Shown here: positions 1-6,295 of the stretch, one piece after another
Position numbering within the stretch: position 1 is the stretch's first letter
Layout: each line of letters begins with the position of its first letter
Translations under genes and position numbers: made by a program
From: Sphingobacteriales bacterium
Lineage (GTDB): Bacteria; Bacteroidota; Bacteroidia; Chitinophagales; Chitinophagaceae
NCBI GenBank assembly: GCA_004144185.1
Contig: SEFP01000002.1
Location: 310,001 to 374,000 of the forward strand
Direction: 5' to 3'
Length of the DNA stretch: 64,000 nt
The notes under the pieces: model-generated
Told to the model about the DNA's origin: nothing
The model's database searches: none
The model's input: only the letters and a program-made list of their open reading frames with translations

Positions 1-1186
1 GGAGGTGAAGCTCTTCGATGTGTTTAATGAATTTTTCCGGATTCTTGGCATAATGCTCAAAAGCCAGAGTCGCCATTCCTACGTTGCTCGAATGGGCAAA
101 CGCTTCCCGAATCGGCATGGTGCCCAGTCCGTGGTGCGAATCGTGCATGGTACGGTTACCAAATACTTTGGCACCACCGGCACAGTTTACCAGATCATCG
201 GTATTGATATAACCATCTTTCAGTAAGGCCGCCAGGGTCGCCATTTTAAATGTGGATCCCGGTTCTGCCAGTACAGTTGCATAGTTGATCGACTCGCCGA
301 ATTTGCCGGTCGCCGAATCGCGTCCCAGGTTGGCCAGTGCTTTGACTTTGCCAGTCGATACTTCCATTACAATGCAGGTACCCTGCTGGCAGTTGTATTG
401 TTCCAGCACCGATTGCAACGCATGGTGGGCCACATCCTGAATCCGCATATCCAGCGTCGTCACGATATCCCGACCGTTCTGAGGTTCTACTACAGAACCA
501 TCAATGGTGGTCCAGCGGTTACCGACGATACGCTGACGGATACAGTTACCGTCGATTCCGGATAGCAGCGAATCACAGGTCGCTTCCAGTCCGGCAACGC
601 TTTTAACCAGCCGCGCGTCTTTGCCAACGCCTTTCCAGACATAGCCGCTTTTACCGATGGTCCGGGACGCCAGCGCGCCGTAAGGAGCCACCCGCTTGTT
701 TTTAGTTTCAAAAATCAGCCCGCCGCGCCGCTGTCCTTTATTGAGGATAGGCAGTTGACGCACGGCCTGAAACTGATAATAGGCCAGGTTTTTCCCGACT
801 TCAAAATACCGGCTACCAGTAGCCTGTCCTTTCTGAAGTTTTGCTTTCCAGTCGGCAGCACTGCCTTTACCGGTGATCGTTGCCAATCCGCGCGAAAGCG
901 TATCCAGGTAACGCGCAAACGTATCCGGCTTTGGAATGGTCAGATCGAGGTGTACATCAAACTGCGGAATGGTGCTCGACAGCAAGGTCCCATCTTCACT
1001 GTAAATATTACCGCGTTCTGCCGTCAGCGTATCGGTACGCAGGTTCATTTCCTGCGCACGCATCCGCAGCTCCGGCCCTTCCTTAACCTGAATCCAAGCG
1101 GCTTTAGCCACGATCATCACCCCCAGCAGACAGATTGCTGAGAAGGCTACATAGACCCGAAACCGTATGTCGCGTTTTACGTTCAT
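1..1186 (-). CDS. ftsI: Division penicillin-binding protein (FtsI/PBP2 type), 3' end outside window
   Basis: Class B penicillin-binding protein, a septal peptidoglycan transpeptidase of the inner membrane. The frame is open from ATG at 1186 to the window edge, giving about 395 residues. A short cytoplasmic N-terminus and one membrane segment (about residues 9-30) precede a pedestal domain. The transpeptidase domain begins near residue 260. The catalytic Ser-x-x-Lys is seen as EPGSTFK (about residue 310) and the second motif as SSN (about 365). The KTG motif and C-terminus lie beyond the window. Start and ftsL stop overlap as ATGA, so translation is probably coupled. Position after mraZ-rsmH-ftsL supports FtsI rather than an elongation PBP. 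Confidence 0.93.
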   Translation of the reverse strand, partial: MNVKRDIRFRVYVAFSAICLLGVMIVAKAAWIQVKEGPELRMRAQEMNLRTDTLTAERGNIYSEDGTLLSSTIPQFDVHLDLTIPKPDTFARYLDTLSRGLATITGKGSAADWKAKLQKGQATGSRYFEVGKNLAYYQFQAVRQLPILNKGQRRGGLIFETKNKRVAPYGALASRTIGKSGYVWKGVGKDARLVKSVAGLEATCDSLLSGIDGNCIRQRIVGNRWTTIDGSVVEPQNGRDIVTTLDMRIQDVAHHALQSVLEQYNCQQGTCIVMEVSTGKVKALANLGRDSATGKFGESINYATVLAEPGSTFKMATLAALLKDGYINTDDLVNCAGGAKVFGNRTMHDSHHGLGTMPIREAFAHSSNVGMATLAFEHYAKNPEKFIKHIEELHL

Positions 1187-1602
1187 TTAGCGGCCGTGGT
1201 TTGAGAAGGTTCCGGAAAATCGGTGATACCGTTTTCCTTTGGAATGGTGTACGCCGGCAGCATCAACGGCTTCAGGCCAATGGCTGCCGAGCGACGAATG
1301 ACTTCCGCTTCTACGCCGGTAGCCATCAGCCGGGTTTTGGTATCCATATACCGCCACCGAAGCTCTTTAAGAGCCACCTGCTGCTTTTCAATTTCGCGCT
1401 GGCGCTCTACAGCAGTAGTGTTGCAGGAGATATAGACAACGCCCAAAAGCGCGATGAAGGCGAAGTACGGAATATTATTCACGATAGCCCCGTATGAAAT
1501 CCGGGCAAGCGCCGCCTTCCAGTCGGAGCGAATCCGCTGGGCGGGCGTCATCTCTACGATGCCGTCCGGAGAAGGTGGGGTGTTTGGGCGCTGGGTGTTC
1601 AT
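1183..1602 (-). CDS. ftsL: FtsL-like cell-division protein
   Basis: Small bitopic membrane protein of 139 residues. A proline-rich cytoplasmic N-terminus is followed by one membrane segment (about residues 43-62, NNIPYFAFIALLGVVYIS) and a periplasmic stretch rich in Glu, Gln, Lys and Arg that looks like a coiled coil (about 65-105). This matches the FtsL-like proteins of Bacteroidota, which are poorly conserved in sequence and recognised mainly by size and position. It should join the FtsQLB complex that activates septal peptidoglycan synthesis. It overlaps rsmH upstream and ftsI downstream by ATGA, so the three genes are probably translationally coupled. Confidence 0.85.
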   Translation of the reverse strand: MNTQRPNTPPSPDGIVEMTPAQRIRSDWKAALARISYGAIVNNIPYFAFIALLGVVYISCNTTAVERQREIEKQQVALKELRWRYMDTKTRLMATGVEAEVIRRSAAIGLKPLMLPAYTIPKENGITDFPEPSQTTAAK

Positions 1603-2525
1603 GCGTCGATACGTTCGGCGACCCGCAGACGGGCGCTACGGGAGCGGGGGTTTTGATGAAGCTCGGCTTCAGTCGGTTCAATCGGTTTGGCGTACACCGC
1701 TTTCAAAGGCGCGGGTGCTTCCGGAAGCGGCGACAGCTGCGCTTCCAGGCTTTGCTCCTCAAACCGGCCCCAGCGGATAAAACGCTTCACGAGCCGGTCT
1801 TCGAGGGAATGAAAGGAAATGACACTCAAACGTCCACCCGGATGCAGGCAATCGGGCGTTTGCTGCAGAAATTCTTTTAAGACAGCCAGCTCTTCATTGA
1901 CTTCGATCCGAAGCGCCTGAAACAGTTGGGCAAAATATTTATCGGGGCGGCCTTTAATGACCGGTGATACGGCAGCACGCAGATCCTGTACAGTTGTCAG
2001 CGGCGATTTCTGCCGGACGCTCACCAGGTGCCGCGCCAGTTGGCGGGCATTCCGGACTTCTCCGTACTGCTCGAACATCTGATGCAGGTCGGCTTCCGGA
2101 AAGTCTTTAATAATCTGTGCAGCAGTTGCGCCACCCCGCTGATCCATCCGCATATCGAGGGGACCATCGAAGCGGGTCGAAAAGCCACGCTCGCCGGTAT
2201 CAAACTGCCAGGACGAAACGCCGAGGTCAGCCAGGATGCCATCTACTTTAGGAACGCCATGCAGCCGCAAAAACCGCTTCAGATACCGGAAATTTTCCGG
2301 AACCTGAATCAACCGGCTGTCTTCCGGTGTGTTGCGCCAGGCATCAGCATCCTGATCAAAGGCAATCAGTTTTCCCGAAGGACCCAGTTGTTCTAGAATA
2401 CGCCGGCTGTGCCCGCCTCCGCCAAAAGTGGCATCCACGTACACCCCATCCGGCCGGATGGCCAGCGCATTGGTGGCTTCCTGGAGCAGGACGGTGGTGT
2501 GGTAGAAAGGAGTTGGAGCGCTCAT
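1599..2525 (-). CDS. rsmH: 16S rRNA (cytosine-1402-N4)-methyltransferase RsmH
   Basis: RsmH (MraW) methylates N4 of C1402 in 16S rRNA, using S-adenosylmethionine. The 308-residue length is normal for the family. The SAM-binding glycine loop reads DATFGGGGHS at residues 31-40. The conserved block ILADLGVSSWQFD and the late motif VISFHSLEDRLVKRF are both present. The gene follows mraZ with a 13-base gap and overlaps ftsL by four bases, the standard start of a division/cell-wall cluster. Confidence 0.97.
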   Translation of the reverse strand: MSAPTPFYHTTVLLQEATNALAIRPDGVYVDATFGGGGHSRRILEQLGPSGKLIAFDQDADAWRNTPEDSRLIQVPENFRYLKRFLRLHGVPKVDGILADLGVSSWQFDTGERGFSTRFDGPLDMRMDQRGGATAAQIIKDFPEADLHQMFEQYGEVRNARQLARHLVSVRQKSPLTTVQDLRAAVSPVIKGRPDKYFAQLFQALRIEVNEELAVLKEFLQQTPDCLHPGGRLSVISFHSLEDRLVKRFIRWGRFEEQSLEAQLSPLPEAPAPLKAVYAKPIEPTEAELHQNPRSRSARLRVAERIDA

Positions 2526-2538
2526 GCCGGGTATAGGA

Positions 2539-3003
2539 TTAGAAGTCGTTCATGAAATCGCTTCCGGCTATTTCAGCAGCCAGATCAGAGAAGGACGCAG
2601 CCGCCTGTTGCAGGTACGACTGGTACGTTGCTTGATCCCACAATTCTACTTTAGTACCCTGCGCGGAGAACACCAGATCCTTGGTGATTCCGGCATATCG
2701 CATCAGCGGATTGGGGATATTGACGCGGCCGGCGGCATCCAGATCGATATAGGTGGCGCCGTTCAGAAACAGACGTTTGAATTCGCGGGCTTTAGGATTA
2801 AAATCGTTGAGACGGGCCAGTTTTTGGGTGATTTCTTCCCATACCGGCATGGGATACAATACAAGACAGGTTTCAAATCCGCGGGCCAGTACAAACCGGT
2901 CGGCAGTGGTGTCGTCGGGCAGCTGTTTCCGGAAGCCGGCAGGCATCAGGAATCGACCTTTTGAGTCGAGCGAAACCTCGTATTCACCAAGAAAACCGGT
3001 CAC
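2539..3003 (-). CDS. mraZ: Transcriptional regulator MraZ
   Basis: MraZ is a DNA-binding protein with two AbrB/SpoVT-like swapped-hairpin domains that regulates its own division cluster. The family begins at the motif TGFLGEYEVSLDSKGRF, so I place the start at the GTG at 3003 (154 residues). An in-frame ATG at 3057 would add 18 residues (VLFLWNIRG...) atypical of the family and would place the start inside the operator. The second domain carries the expected DAAGRVNIPNPLM. It is the first gene of the mraZ-rsmH-ftsL-ftsI run, and putative MraZ boxes lie 57-71 bases upstream of the GTG. Confidence 0.93.
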   Translation of the reverse strand: MTGFLGEYEVSLDSKGRFLMPAGFRKQLPDDTTADRFVLARGFETCLVLYPMPVWEEITQKLARLNDFNPKAREFKRLFLNGATYIDLDAAGRVNIPNPLMRYAGITKDLVFSAQGTKVELWDQATYQSYLQQAAASFSDLAAEIAGSDFMNDF

Positions 3004-3042
3004 GAAATAAGGGGCTGTTAAGAATGTTCCACGAATGTTCCA

Positions 3043-3078
3043 CAAAAATAACACCATTTCCCACTTTTTCCCACCAAA
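3043..3078 (-). promoter_or_regulatory. Candidate promoter of the mraZ division cluster
   Basis: On the minus strand TATTTTTG (3050-3043) fits the Bacteroidota -7 consensus TAnnTTTG. A TTTG (3078-3075) lies 24 bases upstream as a possible -33 element; that spacing is a little longer than usual. The MraZ boxes lie between the two elements, where a bound repressor would block the polymerase. Confidence 0.5.
3060..3074 (-). promoter_or_regulatory. MraZ operator (two GTGGG boxes)
   Basis: Read on the minus strand, GTGGG occurs at 3074-3070 and again at 3064-3060, exactly 10 bases apart. This is the TGGGN direct repeat with 5-base spacer known to bind MraZ. A third unit in the expected register is degenerate. 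The position upstream of mraZ supports autoregulation. Confidence 0.65.
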
Positions 3079-3292
3079 TATTTTCCGGATTTTTTTTCAG
3101 CTGTTTTCAAACCTGCTCAAACCCGCGCCTGACAAGGCTTTCAGGATACCAGTCAGAAGCACATTCCCCCCGCCAATCACCGGTATCGGGGTGCGAAGCT
3201 GCTACATCTTTGTTTAAAAAAGAAGGCGCAGAGTTAAAAACTTTTCCACATTTTTTAGCAGTGTGGGGCTCATTCCGGAAACCCCTGTCACT

Positions 3293-3300
3293 TAAATTTG
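3293..3300 (+). promoter_or_regulatory. -7 element of bamD (TAAATTTG)
   Basis: TAAATTTG matches TAnnTTTG exactly and ends only 7 bases before the bamD ATG at 3308. No clear -33 TTTG is seen at the usual distance. If used, transcription would start at or within a few bases of the start codon. Confidence 0.45.
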
Positions 3301-3307
3301 CATCTTT

Positions 3308-4123
3308 ATGGGATATCCGTTTTTTAGGTCTTTGTTGCCGGCCCTTGCATTGCTTCTACTGGCAAGCTGCAATCCGTATGAGAAAGTGCTGAAGTCAAAT
3401 GATCTGAGCTTTAAGCTGACGAAAGCCAACGAGTACTACGACGCCAAAAAGTACCAGCAGGCCAATGAGATTTATCAGCAGTTGATTCCGGTTATGAAAG
3501 GCACCCGCAGCTTCGAGCCGTTGGTGCTGCGATACGCCTGGTCGTTCTACAACATGAAAGACTACCTGCAGGCTTCGTACTGGTTTAAAAATTTCGTGGA
3601 TTATTTCCCGGCGTCTAAAGAAGCAGAAGAGTGCGAGTATATGCAGGCGCTGTGTCTGTATAAAGAATCGCCCAAGTCGAGTCTGGAGCAAACCAACACG
3701 ATCAAGGCAATGGAGTCGATGCAGTCGTTTATTAACCGCTACCCGACTTCAAAACACCTGACCGAAGCTAACACCATGATCGATGAAGGCCGGAGCAAAC
3801 TGGAAGCCAAAGATGCCAGCGCATCGGACCTGTATTTCAAGATCCGGCAGTACCGCGCCGCCTCGGTTGCTTTTAAAAGCCTGCTCAGAAGTTATCCGGA
3901 AAGCGCCCGCGCCGACTACTATCAGTTTATGATCGTTCGTTCGTTGTATCTTTACGCCCGTGAAAGTGTGGCTGAAAAGCAGGAAGAACGGTATGCCAGT
4001 GCCGTAACCGCGTATCGGGAAATGGCTGATCTGTATCCGCAGTCGACCTATCTGACCGAGGCCAAACGTTTTTCTGAACTCTCCGACGACTCTATCAACG
4101 ATCTCCGCAAACAAAAATCATGA
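3308..4123 (+). CDS. bamD: Outer membrane assembly lipoprotein BamD
   Basis: BamD is the essential lipoprotein of the BAM complex that folds beta-barrel proteins into the outer membrane. The 271-residue product has a signal peptide ending in the lipobox LLASC, with the acylated cysteine at residue 21. The rest is alpha-helical TPR-type sequence, for example the repeat around YDAKKYQQANEIYQQLIP (about 43-62) and the stretch RQYRAASVAFKSLLRSYPES near 180-200. The last codons overlap the next gene by ATGA, an arrangement with an omega-like RNA polymerase subunit that is common in Bacteroidota. Confidence 0.93.
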   Translation: MGYPFFRSLLPALALLLLASCNPYEKVLKSNDLSFKLTKANEYYDAKKYQQANEIYQQLIPVMKGTRSFEPLVLRYAWSFYNMKDYLQASYWFKNFVDYFPASKEAEECEYMQALCLYKESPKSSLEQTNTIKAMESMQSFINRYPTSKHLTEANTMIDEGRSKLEAKDASASDLYFKIRQYRAASVAFKSLLRSYPESARADYYQFMIVRSLYLYARESVAEKQEERYASAVTAYREMADLYPQSTYLTEAKRFSELSDDSINDLRKQKS

Positions 4124-4431
4124 GCATACAACGTAAATCTGTCAACCCGATCGCCGTTACCCGCGACGTAGTGGCTATGAAAGACAAGACCGGCAATCTT
4201 TATGAATCCATTGCCATCATTGCCCGTCGCGCCAATCAAATCTCAGTGCAGATGAAAGGTGAGCTGCAAAAAAAGCTGGAAGAATTTAGCAGCATCTCCG
4301 AACACATCGAAGAGGTCAACGAAAACAAAGAGCAGATCGAAATCTCCCGCGCCTACGAGCGTCTGGCCAATCCGGCCCTCCAGGCTACGGCCGAGTTCTT
4401 TGAGGATGAGATTCACTACCGCAAAAAATAA
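4120..4431 (+). CDS. rpoZ: RNA polymerase omega-like (Rpb6-type) subunit
   Basis: 103-residue protein that I assign to the RpoZ/Rpb6-like family of Bacteroidota. The segment TGNLYESIAIIARRANQISVQ (about residues 24-44) resembles the conserved omega helix that clamps the beta-prime C-terminus. The rest is charged and helical. Omega helps assemble and stabilise RNA polymerase. The start overlaps the bamD stop as ATGA, and a strong terminator follows, so bamD and this gene form a two-gene operon. Family assignment rests partly on the conserved neighbourhood. Confidence 0.8.
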   Translation: MSIQRKSVNPIAVTRDVVAMKDKTGNLYESIAIIARRANQISVQMKGELQKKLEEFSSISEHIEEVNENKEQIEISRAYERLANPALQATAEFFEDEIHYRKK

Positions 4432-4450
4432 GAACTTTTCAATTCCGGAA

Positions 4451-4484
4451 AAGCCGCTTCTGAGCCTTCAGAAGCGGCTTTTTT
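4451..4484 (+). terminator. Intrinsic terminator after the omega-like gene
   Basis: A 13-base-pair stem (4451-4463 with 4468-4480), a 4-base loop and a T-run ending at 4484. It closes the bamD operon 20 bases after the stop codon. Confidence 0.9.
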
Positions 4485-4506
4485 CATCCCTGTTACCCGC
4501 CCCATT

Positions 4507-5202
4507 ATGATTACGCATTTGTTCTTCGATCTCGACCACACCCTCTGGGATTTTGAGACCAATAAGAATGAGGTGCTTCGTCTGCTGTGGCTGGAGTTTT
4601 TTTCCGGAAAAGAAGCGTTGTTTGAAGACTTTCAGGAGGCATTTGACCGGCACAACGAAACGCTGTGGGCAGGTTTCCGGAATGGTTCCGTATCCCGCGA
4701 AGACCTGCGATGGAAACGGTTTTCCCGTGCCCTGCTGGAGCTACGACTGCCGGTTCCGGAAAAGCAGGTGCATATGCTGAGCGCCCGTTTTCTGGAACTG
4801 TTGCCTCAACAAACGGCTTTGCTGCCATTTACGCACGAGCTACTGACCTTCTGCAGGCAACAAGGCTACCCAATGGCCATTATTACCAACGGCTTTGATG
4901 CTACGCAGCGCTTAAAGCTCCGGGCAGCAAAAATTGAGGGATTCTTCACCGATATTTTTTCATCGGAGGGTTGCGGCGTTCCAAAGCCACACGAAGCCAT
5001 TTTCAGGATGGCCCAACAGGAATGCGGCGCCGCTTCCGGAAGTGTCTGCCTGATGATTGGCGATAGCTTGGAAGCAGATATTCTGGGTGCCCGGCTGGCC
5101 GGCTGGCAAAGCGTTTTTTACAATCCGATTCGCCGGGTACATGCCGCAGCACCGACGTATGAAATCGCCTGTCTCTCCGAATTGCCTGGCTTGCTTGCCT
5201 GA
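4507..5202 (+). CDS. yjjG: YjjG-family pyrimidine 5'-nucleotidase (HAD)
   Basis: HAD-superfamily phosphatase of 231 residues. The nucleophile motif FFDLDHTL carries Asp8 and Asp10, and the helical cap lies at about residues 20-90. Motif II is IITNGF (about 125), motif III is the Lys of GVPKPHEAIF (about 158-166), and the acidic motif is MIGDSLEADILGA (about 186-198). The WDFETN opening is typical of YjjG, which dephosphorylates non-canonical pyrimidine nucleotides in house-cleaning. It lies alone after the bamD operon terminator. Confidence 0.88.
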   Translation: MITHLFFDLDHTLWDFETNKNEVLRLLWLEFFSGKEALFEDFQEAFDRHNETLWAGFRNGSVSREDLRWKRFSRALLELRLPVPEKQVHMLSARFLELLPQQTALLPFTHELLTFCRQQGYPMAIITNGFDATQRLKLRAAKIEGFFTDIFSSEGCGVPKPHEAIFRMAQQECGAASGSVCLMIGDSLEADILGARLAGWQSVFYNPIRRVHAAAPTYEIACLSELPGLLA

Positions 5203-5331
5203 GCGATGCTTCCGGAATCCCATTTCATCCGGATAGAACAGGCGGAGTGCTGTTCTAATCCAGACTTTCTCTGCCGCGAGCGTTGTGCCTGATGCTTTCC
5301 TACCGGTTAATAGTTCTCAAAGGACCTTTTA

Positions 5332-5613
5332 TTACCGGATCATAATCTCGGTAACGGCTTTATTGCCCAGGTACTCATTGATATGCGCGATGAGTCGGGG
5401 TTTGCTGAATAACAGTTCCTGTTTCAGCGCGGCAATGCCGGTGCTCACAATCAGGGTTGTTCCATTGAGCGTTACGCTTTGCGTATAGCGGGCCACCGTC
5501 CGCCCTACAATCTGCTCCCACTCGCTGGAGATCCGCTGCCCGTTCACCGCTGGTGTCCAGGAGCTGTCTTCCATCAATCGGGTAATGGCTTCACCAATGC
5601 TATACTGCCCCAT
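5332..5613 (-). CDS. DUF721/DciA-like protein
   Basis: 93-residue protein of the DUF721 family, beginning MGQYSIGEAITRL. The family resembles the C-terminal part of DciA, the helicase-loading factor of many bacteria that lack DnaC. The core W...VG..VARYT...TLNGTTLIV reads EWEQIVGRTVARYT (about 33-46) and ends in NEYLGNKAVTEIMIR. A longer open frame to 5706 exists, but its 31 extra residues do not resemble the family. It is convergent with yjjG, with no clear terminator between them. Confidence 0.82.
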   Translation of the reverse strand: MGQYSIGEAITRLMEDSSWTPAVNGQRISSEWEQIVGRTVARYTQSVTLNGTTLIVSTGIAALKQELLFSKPRLIAHINEYLGNKAVTEIMIR

Positions 5614-5761
5614 GATGTAAAAGTAACCTGCAGGGGACTGTGCCTGCAATAGCAAAATAGCGTCATCTTTCCGGAATCCGCGCCAACAGGGCCTTATGAG
5701 CGTCAAAAAAATACCTGCAGATGCTTTCCGGAAAAAACAGTCAATGTTGACAACATTCCCT

Positions 5762-5769
5762 TACCTTTG
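5762..5769 (+). promoter_or_regulatory. -7 element of rpsO (TACCTTTG)
   Basis: TACCTTTG matches TAnnTTTG and lies 44 bases before the rpsO start, which leaves a leader long enough for autoregulation by S15. No -33 element at ideal spacing is clear. Confidence 0.5.
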
Positions 5770-5813
5770 CCAACCGAATTTCTGAGTAATTCTCAAAAAG
5801 CTGATTATAAATA

Positions 5814-6086
5814 ATGTCTCACCTGACTGCCGAAGCAAAGAAAGATCTGTTTACCACCCACGGTGGTGTTGCTACCAATACAGGCTCTACCGAAGCACAG
5901 ATTGCTATGCTGACAGAGCGCATCAACCATATCTCTGCGCACATCAAGCAAAACAAAAAAGATTTTAACTCTAACCGTGGCCTGATCATCATGGTAGGTC
6001 GCCGGAAGCGTATGCTTCAGTACCTGCAACGTACTAACCTGAGCGGTTATCGCGCGCTGATTGAAAAACTCGGCCTGCGTAAATAA
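5814..6086 (+). CDS. rpsO: 30S ribosomal protein S15
   Basis: S15 is a primary 16S rRNA-binding protein of the small-subunit platform. The 90-residue length is typical. Recognisable blocks are GSTEAQIAMLTERINHISAHIKQ (about 24-46) and RKRMLQYLQRTN (about 64-75). It is followed by its own terminator and then by pnp, the conserved rpsO-pnp order of many bacteria. Confidence 0.98.
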   Translation: MSHLTAEAKKDLFTTHGGVATNTGSTEAQIAMLTERINHISAHIKQNKKDFNSNRGLIIMVGRRKRMLQYLQRTNLSGYRALIEKLGLRK

Positions 6087-6112
6087 GTTTCGTTCCGTTT
6101 TTGAACACAATC

Positions 6113-6150
6113 AAACCCAGCCTGCACCCCTCGTGCCGGTTGGGTTTTTT
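6113..6150 (+). terminator. Terminator after rpsO
   Basis: A 10-base-pair stem, 6113-6122 with 6138-6147 (one G-T pair), followed by a T-run to 6150. It lies 27 bases after the rpsO stop. Confidence 0.75.
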
Positions 6151-6244
6151 GGTATGAGGTCATCCGTTCCGAAACGGCATCAGGCGTCCTACCCTATCTT
6201 CATTCCGGAACTTTTTCCAACATCGTTCTCATTTTTCCTTTCCG

Positions 6245-6277
6245 GCCGCTGCCCAAAGCTGAAACAGCGGCTTTTTT
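6245..6277 (+). terminator. Terminator-like hairpin in the pnp leader
   Basis: The stem GCCGCTG/CAGCGGC (6245-6251 with 6265-6271) is followed directly by six Ts and ends only 18 bases before the pnp ATG. It may stop read-through from rpsO, act as an attenuator, or be the leader stem through which PNPase controls its own mRNA, as in enterobacteria. Confidence 0.6.
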
Positions 6278-6295
6278 AAAACCCAACCAACGTTT

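Larger units (their letters stand above)
3004..3307. other. Divergent intergenic region between mraZ and bamD
   Basis: About 300 bases without a convincing gene. The mraZ side holds the MraZ-box pair and a TAnnTTTG-type promoter read leftward. The bamD side holds a TAnnTTTG-type element directly against the bamD start and one TTCCGGAA copy at about 3274. On the minus strand the 11-base unit GTGGAACATTC occurs twice in tandem (3021-3042), just downstream of the mraZ -7 element. I see nothing clear in the middle, about 3090-3260. Confidence 0.6.

Noticed and set aside
2539-3057. 172-residue MraZ starting at ATG 3057
   Set aside because: It would put the start codon within the promoter/MraZ-box region and add residues not found in the family; GTG 3003 fits the family start.
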